In this document: in pieces, positions 55,751 through 64,000 of the stretch
Layout: the number at the start of each line of letters is the position of its first letter
Numbering within the stretch: the first letter of the stretch is position 1
Notes under the pieces: generated by a model
What the model was told of the DNA's origin: nothing
What the model saw: the letters and a program-made list of their open reading frames with translations, nothing else
Database searches by the model: none
Made by a program: the position numbers and the translations under genes
Source: Strobilurus pachycystidiatus
Taxonomy: Eukaryota; Basidiomycota; Agaricomycetes; Agaricales; Physalacriaceae
DNA length: 64,000 bases
Assembly (NCBI GenBank): GCA_019915135.1
Contig: JAHLMK010000019.1
Location: forward strand, 186,001 to 250,000
Direction of reading: 5' to 3'

Positions 55751-56345
55751 ACGGGTCCGCGACCGAGTCATGACAGAAGGCGCGGCAGGTGGATCTTTGG
55801 CAACGGCAGGAAGAGCAGCCCTCGCGGTGACGGGAAGGGCAGTGGTGGCTACCATAGCAGGAACTGTGGCGACCTGGGGAGCGGCATCAACTGCAGCGGT
55901 AGGCATCGGAGGTGCGCTGGCACTGACTCTATCTTGTGCGTCGAAGTCGGCTAACATCAATGAGTAAGCATATAGATCTCAACAACGACAGACTCACCGA
56001 GGGCCTTGGCCAAGAATGCCATCCTGCGCGCCTCACCGGCTGCATCCTCATTTGCGACATCCTCCAAAGGAACTCGTGGTTCAGTCGCAATAGGAGCATC
56101 CTTTTTGGCACGCTTATTCTTATTAGCTTGGTGGGGGAGCAGTGAGCATGCTATTTGCAAACATGTAAGTTCTTCGTACCTTGGCCTTCTCCAGACTTTG
56201 ACTTGTGTTTCTTGCTCGACTTCTCAGTCACATCCGTGGCACCGACACCTTGGCCATGTTAGCTACCAGATACTGAAGTGATATTATAGTACTCTTGGTA
56301 CACACCGTCAACTTCTTGTGAGTCAAGCCCACTGTGGCCGTCCAC
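55709..56345 (-). CDS. Partial uncharacterised Ala-rich protein (3' exons only)
   Basis: Exons read on the minus strand: 56344-56306, about 56249-56180, 56126-55998 and 55950-55709. They join in frame through KSSKKHKSKSGEGQ, NKNKRAKKDAPIATEPRVP and ARRMAFLAKAL, then an Ala/Pro/Val-rich low-complexity C-terminus ending HELLIGCAT. Introns are 47-57 bp. The 5' end was not found. Upstream sequence encodes a Cys-Pro stretch that faintly resembles the LCPQES segment of the neighbouring duplicated gene. Could be a third, diverged member of that family or a transposon-associated ORF. Confidence 0.4.
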
Positions 56346-57759
56346 TGCCAATGTCACAATTTGTTATGATCTTGGCCCGGATGTCCGACGGGCACAAGGC
56401 CTCGCCGTCCTCCTTGTTCCCGAAAGGTCGTCTGGAATCCCTCGGGGCGCTCGGGGAGCGCACCCGTGAGCAAATCTATATCTTGTTCCACCACAAACCC
56501 CGCTCACGGATATCACCTCCGCGGAAGCATTGTCTTCCTCCCTTCCCCTGCAACGTACCATTGGATACGACCTTACGAGAAGCTAGCGTGACCGAGTCGC
56601 GGACTCTCTCTGTCATTTCGACACCTCGGGAAAATCCTAGCGAACTAAGTAACATACGCGCCCACATCCGGATCACTCGGTCCGACTACAGGGAAGTTCG
56701 AGGGAACACTCTCGCCACATCAACTACCAAACTCGCTCGCATGAGTCTAGACTCAGCAGGGCGGCCGACCGCCGTAGGGGAAAGACGCGCCCGACCGTCT
56801 CCGCTCGGCCGAGGACCTTTCCCGATTGCCCGCCCCTCGCACAACTATGTTCACGAGGGCTCTCTCCTCTGGTAGAGCTGGCTGGCGCTTCTTGAGAAGA
56901 AGCACCACGCGCTCCCATGATACCGCCCGCCCTATCGCGCCCATCGCCATCGATTCCGCCTCACGACCGCATGGGTGAATCCCGCCGCTAATCGGCATAG
57001 ACTCCCGCCGCGTCGGCTGACAACCCGCCATCGCCGGACAGGCCTGGGTCGTTTACGCTTTTAGCCGGAACCTTGAAGAAGGTTCTCAATGTTTGGAGAA
57101 TGAGTCAGGAGCACCCTTTTGGGTAGATGGCGGGACAGCGCGGTCCCGCCGCCCAACGTATAAATACAGCGCTATCATACTTGTAAAACCTTAGAGTGGA
57201 CTTTATGTTTAACCATCCCGTTCTTCGTCCTCGTCCCCGTCTCCTCATCCAACAGACCGTCCTCTTAGATATCGACCGGGTCGATCTCTAAGTGAACGAC
57301 CTCTCGCGAGAACAGACCAATAGACAACTCGGGGAGTCCGTCTGATTGACATCTCGATTCCCATTCGTGTTGATTCCTGCCAGCGGAACACCCTCAATCT
57401 CGATAGACAGCCCGACCTACTCAGGACCCTAGGACGGACGCTAACACAATTGACGTGCTTGTCCGTAGTGTCAGCATTTCTGCAACTCCTGGTACTGCGA
57501 TTGGCGCTGGTCATGGTGTGGTCTTGGAGGTTGTGAGGAAAGAGACCGTGTAAGGAACATTTGAGTGGGACAACAAGAGAGACTGTCAGCCATCAAATTA
57601 TATGTACTGATCAGGTACGCTTCACTGTGTCTCACCCAAAACAAAAGAAACAAGAGCATCCACTGACCTGGCTATCAGATGACTAATACTTATGGACCTT
57701 GATATCTATTCGATCCTGACGACTTCGCCGGGCGCCTGCCATTTCACTATTGACTTACT
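56346..57759. other. GC-rich then mixed stretch without a resolved gene
   Basis: Long frames on both strands (for example plus 56318-56875) overlap and look like composition artefacts of a GC-rich region. A TATAAATACAG at about 57160-57171 resembles the TATA block of the inverted duplication. Confidence 0.4.
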
Positions 57760-60700
57760 TTGTATGCCTGCGGGACGGCCAATAAAGCGCAACTCTACCA
57801 CTACGGGAACTCAACCAAAAAGAGACGCCAACGCCAGTCGGAAGGACTCATACTCTGCAGGTGTGGCTGTGGCCAAACTTTGAGTCGACGGCAAGAGCAG
57901 CGTTACCGTGCTGCTCAAGTACCTCAACTTGACGAGTCTGTGGTCCACCCGGTCTTCATACATCCATATGAGGTCATTACCAACTAGAGATGTCCACGAA
58001 TATATACTCGAGTATATTCTTATTCATGCACACGAATAATCCCCCCTCCAAGGGTCATAAATGTTATTCATGACTATACTCTCAATTTTATTCGTCAACT
58101 TAATCTTCACTGCGAATATTTTGCTTTTATTCATGAATATTCACGAATATACAAGTATAATCATCTCAATGTCACTCAAGATCACAGTTAAAGTTATTGA
58201 ATGACCTATAAATCATTCAAACAACATCTAAATTTATCATAAATTGTCTTTAGTACTGAGACTTCAGTATTGTCAGACACTCATGAATGAGTTGAGGATT
58301 ATGTGAACTTGAAGGTTCATATTCTATATTTGTCAACTTATTCTTATTCACAAATATAATATATTCATCATATTCATATTCATGAATAAGATTACAAATA
58401 TATTCATGAATATTCTCCTTTACTCCTTATTTGTGGTCATGTCTATTACCGACGGAGAGTCGGAGGATGACAGCAACCACAATGTCTCCGCATTGGGCCC
58501 AGAAATCATGGACGACAACCATCCCGCGCTGCATGGAATAGGTCCCACGGAGGTGGACGCGCTGACTGTGAGTACAACGCTCAAGCATACAGTACCCATA
58601 CTGACAATCTGCCAGATGGACCCAATTAGGATCACCCAAATCGCCATCGTCTTTCCGAACCACTGTCGAAGATGTCACTGACGAGGAGGATACCGACCCA
58701 GAGGATGAGCAACTATATCGTGAAAATGGTGTTAACTGGTCCCAGGAGATACCCGATGACTCCGACATGGACGATTATACCGTCGCTGATGAGCTTGATC
58801 ACAGCTTGAATATAGACCAGCTCCTCAAAGAGCAACTAGAACAAGAACTTGCTGATATTGGTATAGTCATTCTAATCATACAATTGTTGGACTGTACTTA
58901 CGTTTGATATAGGTTATCAGATCAGCGCCAAAGAGCTCGCCACTTTGCAGCACTATCCCTCTAAAGTCGAGCATCACTTGACACTTGATGATTTTGCTGC
59001 TCTTTCGTTCGCATTTCCAAACAACAATGTGGCATCTTGGAAGTCGACAAAGGCCACAGCGGAGTCGTTTTCACGTGTTGAGCCTCAGGTTTACGACTGC
59101 TGTATCAACTCTTGTGTCTGCTACGTTGGGTCCCATGCAGAGGAGACTATCTGTTCTCACTGTAAGGAACCACATTATCATCCTGGGATAAAACAGGCTC
59201 GCAAGCACTTTGTCTACATTCCCCTCATCCCTCGTCTCCGGGCATACTACCGCAGCCTCTCCATGATTGACAAACTACGTTACTGCAGTACCTTCCAGTT
59301 AAAAGACGGTGGTGTATCTGACGTCTTTGATGGGTCCCACTACAAGTCTCTATGCAAAACATTCGTTACCATCAATGGCAAGGCCTAGACATACAGGTTC
59401 TTCTCAGGACTTCGTGATTTCTGTCTCGGACTATCAACAGATAGATTTGCACCTTGGCGTCGTCGAAAGAAAACCTGCTGGCCTCTTCTCATCTATGATT
59501 ACAACCTCCCACCGGAAATCCGCTTTCATCTCGAGCATATCTTGTGTGTCGGTGTCATCCCAGGTCCCAAAAAGCACAGGGACTTTGACTCGTTCGCGTG
59601 GCCATTGGTCCAAGAGCTCTTGAAGCTTGCACGCAGAGTCACTGCATTTGATATCGATCAGCGCAAGCTTTTCATTCTTCATGCTTACCTTCTGGTCGTC
59701 TTTGGCGATATTCCGGCCATCTCAATGATCATGCGGATGAAAGGTCACAATGGTGTTCGTCCATGTTGTCTGTGTAACATCAAGGGGATAGCAGCACCCG
59801 AGGGAAAGGTGTACTATGTGCCCTTGGACCGGTCAGACCATCCCAAGGTCAAGGCCAATCCAACTTCAATCAAGACTTATGACCCGAGGCAGCTTCCGCT
59901 GCGCACATATGCGGAGATCAAGCGACAGACAGAGGAAGTCCAATTTGCACGCAATACCACACAATCAGAGCGCCTTGCCAAGAAGTATGGCGTCAAGGGC
60001 ACATCAATCTTTATGGCTCTCTCTTCCTTATCCTTTCCCACTTCCTTCCCCTAATGACTTCATGCACCTCATCTTCGAGAACGTCCTGAAGAATCTCACA
60101 TTACTTTGGTCTGGATCATTCAAGGATCTTGACAAAGGGACCGGGTATTATGAGTTTGAGAAGAAGGTCTGGAAAGCAATTGGTGCAGCAACGGCGGCGG
60201 CAGGCTCTTCAATTCCTTCTTCCTTTGGTGCGCGTCCTCCTGATATTGCCGATGACAAGCAGGCCACTACAGCAGATAGCTGGTCATTCTGGCTTCTCTA
60301 CATCGGTCCAGTCCTTCTTGAGCATAAGTTCATCTCAGATGTCAACTACTCGCATTTCCTTAACTTCTCGACGTTGGTTCAGCGGTGTATGCAGTTTGAC
60401 TGCTCAAAGGATGATCTCGAGGCCATCCGTGAAGACTTTGCTTGATGGGTTCTGAAATACGAGGAGCTCTACTACCAGTACTCTCCAGAGCGCTCAGACA
60501 CATGCCCTCTGACCATTCATGCTCTGCTCCACATCGCGGACATGATTGAGACAATGGGCCCTGTTTGGGCGTATTGGGCATTTCCTACTGAACGCTACTG
60601 TGGACGACTCCAGCCGGCCATCAAGAGTCGGCGATATCCATTTGCCAACATCGACAACGATCTAATCTCCTACGCTCATCTTTCGCAGATCAAGAACATC

Positions 60701-60940
60701 TATGGTCTTGAGTGTCACGAATTGCCTCTATTTTGCTTCCTCCATTGCGTCTCCACTCCCGACATCGCCACATTCTCCCATCTCTACATTCACCTCGGCC
60801 TGGGCCTAGCCCACATTCACTTGGCATCCATCGTCTTGGCATTGCCTAGACCTGTTCATCAGTGGTCTGATGACCACCTGGGACCACTCCGGACCGACTA
60901 TTGTCTCTACTCCGGCCCGCCTATTGTCTCGCCACATTAG
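57760..60940 (+). mobile_element. Plavaka-like (CACTA/Tnp2-type) DNA transposon remnant, transposase frameshifted
   Basis: A Cys-rich start, CRCGCGQTLSRRQEQRYRAA, is followed, after an AT-rich insert, by acidic sequence. Then comes the transposase body: YDCCINSCVCYVG, CKEPHYHPG, DGSHYKSL, FFSGLRDFCLGLSTDRFAPW, YDYNLPPEIRFHLEHIL, CVGVIPGPKKHRDFDSF, GHNGVRPCCLC, SPNDFMHLIFENVLKNL, and a C-terminal part with TIHALLHIADMIETMGPVWAYW. These are typical of basidiomycete Tnp2-type transposases. The frame breaks at about 59388, at about 60054 and at an in-frame TGA (60443-60445), so the gene is dead. Terminal repeats were not located. Confidence 0.82.
57990..58410. repeat. AT-rich island of ATTCATGAATAT palindromes
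   Basis: About 420 bp made largely of ATTCATGAATA, CACGAATATA and TATTCAT variants in both orientations. It interrupts the transposon between its Cys-rich start and its acidic segment, and is likely a small non-autonomous insertion or a decayed low-complexity repeat. Confidence 0.55.
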
Positions 60941-61973
60941 GACTTCCTATTGTCTTATTGTTCTCCTCCTTACGACATAGCCACAGACTTTGTATATATA
61001 TAGTAGCTCCCTTACCTTTAGCTTCCTCAGTCTGTTCTCTTCGTCTACTCACTGCTTGGTCGCTCCTAGTACTGTTGTAGCACAACACACTCCTCCACAT
61101 CTTATACTTCAATCTCTATCCCTCTTCTCTGTCTTGTTTGTGACTTGGGTGGTTGCCTTAGTATTCGGGCGCCAGTCTTGACACTAGAACAGACTCTTCT
61201 ACACCCACCTCACACCCTCGCTCGGCGCATGCCCGCCGACTGCACAACCTCAGACCCCACACCTGCCTCTCAACCTCGTCCCACACGCCTTGTATTCAAG
61301 AAGACTGCAGCTGCCACTCCCCGTACGTTAACCCACCGCGAAGTTCTCTTTCACACTCTACCGGCTGCTATTAGGGCTCGTCATCGCGGAGATCACCACA
61401 GTTTCTGGCGTGACACCAATACCGGTCCACGCACTCCTATCCTCCCATCATCGCCCGCTTCTCTGTAGAAGAAGCGCCTCCCACACCACCTCCCGGCGCC
61501 TACCTTCATCAGGGCAAGTACTTCCAACTCGACAAAGAGTATCACCCCCAGGAGATCTTCTACGAGCCAGAAGACGAAGACTACCCCGAATCTTGGCATT
61601 ACCTTGAACCAAACGGAGACAAGTACTACCTTGAATCAGAAGAGCATCAGGAGGCTAAAAGGCGCTTAGAAGAGCGCACTCGAGCTGAGTTACAATCATC
61701 CACACAGACCCCAGGCTCACCTGCACCTCGTACCCCAGTCCCCTCTGCTCCACCGTCTCCTGTCCGATCGGAACCAACCTTTAACTCCGCTCCTACCTCC
61801 CCAGTTCCATCCCCAGTCCAGGACAATTCACCACCTGAATCCCAACCTCTTGCTTTAGACCCCGAACCCTCTGAACCATCGACTCCCCCGTCTTCATCGT
61901 CATCTTCTTCTTCCTCTTCCAATCCCTCTCGGTCATCATCCCCATCTCTGTCAATTCACCAGTCCCTCCCATC

Positions 61974-63026
61974 ATGTCTACCATTCCCAGCGAACGTGGA
62001 GCCAAGCTTGACAACTTTGTCGGCGACCGCGCCACGTCCACCACGTGGTTGGCCCAATACCGCAACCACATGCGGTTGAACACCGCCCGTTATTCCACCG
62101 AGATTGAGAAGGTCTCGGTCTTCCTTTCCTACTTCAAGGGGCCTCTTGCCAGCAAATGGGCCGAAAGGCGCATGAAAGAGTATGATGCCGATCAGGACAA
62201 TAATACCATCCCAGCTGCCAGCAAGCGCTGGACCACACAGGCATCTATCATCGAGAAGTTCAAAGCCGACTATGCGGCCATCGACCCAATCACCGCTGCG
62301 CGCACCGCCATCAAGACCATCCGCCAGGAAAATGACTTATCTTCAATTGATAAGTTCATCACTGCCTTTGATGGCTACGCTGACGACTCCCAGTTTGACG
62401 AAAGCTCGTTACTTTACTTCTTCAAACACGGCTTGAACCCCAGCCTCTTGGACCAAATCTGCATGTCCTACCCCATTCCCGATACCCTTGACAAGTTCAA
62501 GACCCGCGCTGTTGAGATGCAGCATGCCTATGAAGCCCGCAAGGCTGAAAAGGCTAACTGGACACAGCGCTCCCATTCTTCTCCCGGCATTTACGCTCCT
62601 CGTGCCCCGCCCCAGCGCGCCCCGGCTCCCGCTCAAGATATGGGAGTACCTATGGATGTAGATGCATCCCGTAACACAGGTGCTACCTCGTCCTCTCCTT
62701 TGACTAGGCTGACCCCCGAGGAGCGCGAAATCCTTCGCAGGAAGGGCGCTTGCTTTAGATGCCGCGGCCCTAACCACATGTCCAAAGACTGTCCTACTCG
62801 CTTTGGTACCAGCGCCTCTGCTCCGGCCGCAAACCGCACCATTCGCGCCGCCGACACGTCTGCCGCTGTCACGGCTGTTCCCACTCCCTCCGACACTGCT
62901 CCCGCATTGTCTGCCGATGCAATTCAACAGATTAGCAACGCGGCCAACTTGCTCCGTGGCCTGCAGGGAGATGAGAAGGCGCAGGCCTTGGCTTTCTTGA
63001 AGGATGTCGCTGGCCTGGATTTTTAG
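61974..63026 (+). CDS. Gag polyprotein of the Ty3-type element (350 aa)
   Basis: Single open frame. The capsid-like N-terminal half includes NFVGDRATSTTWLAQYRNHM, FLSYFKGPLASKWAERR and LLYFFKHGLNPSLLDQI. A Pro/Ala-rich linker follows, with a typical zinc knuckle CFRCRGPNHMSKDC (CX2CX4HX4C) near residue 260 that binds the element RNA. The Ala-rich C-terminus ends AGLDF. The protease frame overlaps its end in the -1 frame. Confidence 0.9.
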   Translation: MSTIPSERGAKLDNFVGDRATSTTWLAQYRNHMRLNTARYSTEIEKVSVFLSYFKGPLASKWAERRMKEYDADQDNNTIPAASKRWTTQASIIEKFKADYAAIDPITAARTAIKTIRQENDLSSIDKFITAFDGYADDSQFDESSLLYFFKHGLNPSLLDQICMSYPIPDTLDKFKTRAVEMQHAYEARKAEKANWTQRSHSSPGIYAPRAPPQRAPAPAQDMGVPMDVDASRNTGATSSSPLTRLTPEEREILRRKGACFRCRGPNHMSKDCPTRFGTSASAPAANRTIRAADTSAAVTAVPTPSDTAPALSADAIQQISNAANLLRGLQGDEKAQALAFLKDVAGLDF

Positions 63027-64000
63027 AGCGCTCCCCTACCCCGACGTTAGGAGGAGCCGTACGCAATTCTGTCACAAATTTTACCAATCGATTCTCTGTG
63101 TTATCAACCCTCTGTGAGCGTACCCATCCCAAAGAACTTCGAATGTCAGCAGTCACCCAGAACCGACAGACACCCTCAATCACACTGGAACTTGAATTCA
63201 TTGGCAAAATAACCGGCAGAAAAATCGTCGCCCAAGCTCTAATTGATAGCGGCGCTGAAGGTATCATTATTAACGCCCGCTATGCAAACCAGCATCATTT
63301 CACCCTCATGCCCCTTTCCTCCCCTTTCCCTGTTCGCAACGTTGACGGCACCAAAAACGTCATGGGCTGGGTCCGACACTATACTACCCAGCGCATCCGG
63401 ATCTATAGTCGAGACGGTCACTCCTACCATGAAGAGCTAATTGAGCTCTATGTCACTGACATTGGCGACCACGACGTAATTCTCGGTACCGATTGGCTCG
63501 ACGAACATAACCCAGAAATTGACTGGGCTGGTGTTCAAATAGATTTCACTCGCTGTCCCAACTCCTGCACCCTCAAGAACCCCCCGGTGACCGACGTACG
63601 TGCTCATGCTAAACACATTCCCATTCCCACTAAACGCTCTCCTCACGACCCTCGTCTTCATCATCGAGACTACCAAGTTCAATGGAAAGATCGCGAAGGC
63701 AACCTCCGGCCCGTCCCAGTCCAGCGTACGGCCGGACAACGTCGAAGCACCCGACCCCGTGTTTACAATCGGGTTCAAATTCCCGTTGTCTTGTTCACCG
63801 AGGACGATGAAGAAGAAGTGGAGGTTCCAAGAGAATGGGAAGAGCAGATGTACACTCAGGTGTTCCGGGATGACTATCCCCGCCCGGTGCGAGACCCACA
63901 AACTTCTGATGGTCCCTCTATTCAAATACGTGCTGGATTTAGCAAGGCGCAGGAACTTGCCGAAGCTAGTCAAATGCCCAAGGACACCCGTCCTCTCGCT
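63020..64000 (+). CDS. Pol polyprotein start (aspartic protease region), truncated by the window edge
   Basis: Open in the -1 frame relative to gag and continuous to the window end. The protease active site ALIDSGAEGIIIN (DSG/A) and the flap/dimer region DVILGTDWLDEHNP are clear. A charged linker follows; reverse transcriptase would begin beyond the edge. No methionine start is needed if it is made by -1 frameshifting from gag at the overlap (GGATTTTTAG). No frame break was seen in the visible part. Confidence 0.85.

Larger units (their letters stand above)
60941..64000 (+). mobile_element. Ty3-type LTR retrotransposon, 5' part (runs off the window)
   Basis: Contains a leader with a TATA box (TATATATATAG near 60993-61003), a frameshifted N-terminal coding region, gag and the start of pol. 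Sequence 60941-61190 has the look of an LTR (promoter plus pyrimidine-rich transcript start), but its partner lies beyond the edge, so the boundary is not proven. Region 61230-61973 encodes a Pro/Glu/Ser-rich segment in two frames (for example KYFQLDKEYHPQEIFYEPED). It may be the N-terminus of Gag after a frameshift near 61430-61460. Confidence 0.7.

Noticed and set aside
56318..56875. 185-codon plus-strand ORF in GC-rich DNA
   Set aside because: Competing frames exist on both strands, and the minus-strand splice-joined gene nearby is better supported; likely a composition artefact.
1..64000. CRISPR arrays, bacterial operons or rRNA genes
   Set aside because: No regularly spaced direct repeats with unique spacers, no bacterial-style gene packing and no rRNA-like sequence were seen; the window is eukaryotic.

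Overview
The window looks like a nuclear chromosome segment of an Agaricomycete (mushroom-forming basidiomycete). Genes are split by many introns of about 45-65 bp with GT..AG ends. Several encoded families are typical of this class: a DUF6534-type membrane protein, a protein-kinase-like gene, an APH-type kinase, and Plavaka-like (Tnp2) and Ty3-type transposable elements. No organism name can be read from the sequence. Exon models were built by hand from splice signals, reading frame and comparison between paralogs. Exon lengths were summed to confirm an open frame, but nothing was searched against a database.

Layout. 1-5.8 kb: the 3' end of a membrane glycosyltransferase, a 702-aa multi-membrane protein and an APH-type kinase. 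7.4-10.4 kb: a tiny repeat protein and a DUF6534 protein. 10.7-18 kb: two medium-chain dehydrogenase/reductase (MDR) loci. One is intact. The other is a pseudogene whose first exon lies 2.5 kb away, across an oppositely oriented short-chain dehydrogenase gene. A probable non-autonomous DNA transposon sits in the promoter of the intact locus. 18.6-26.9 kb: an uncharacterised 239-aa protein, a Gvp36-like BAR protein, a second tiny repeat protein, a third MDR and a GNAT acetyltransferase. 28.3-35 kb: a 700-aa paralog of the membrane protein, an MFS sugar transporter, the spliceosomal protein Dib1 and a small divergent membrane protein. 37-43.3 kb: a kinase-like gene, a relic MDR exon, a fourth MDR, a 1.69-kb LTR retroelement with a single Gag-like ORF, a kinase fragment and a 256-aa protein. 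44-46.6 kb: a DENND11/LCHN-like gene flanked by two tRNA-Gly(GCC) genes, one with an intron and one without.

46.6-64 kb is repeat-rich. It holds a tandem duplication of a decayed gene, a predicted pseudokinase, an AT-rich orphan gene, a large inverted duplication with partial genes, a frameshifted Plavaka-like transposase carrying an AT-rich insert, and the 5' half of a Ty3-type LTR retrotransposon that runs off the right edge.

How the genes fit together. Housekeeping functions (Dib1, DENND11-like, BAR, transporter, tRNAs) alternate with lineage-specific families that have duplicated locally: four MDR loci, two membrane-protein paralogs, two tiny repeat proteins and two kinase-like genes. 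Three MDR promoters share a bZIP-type element (GGTGACGTAACC), which suggests common regulation. The strongest oddities are the Gag-only LTR element with identical LTRs, the MDR pseudogene interrupted by an SDR gene, and the paralogous tiny proteins whose exons encode a repeated LA[R/Q]GG module.
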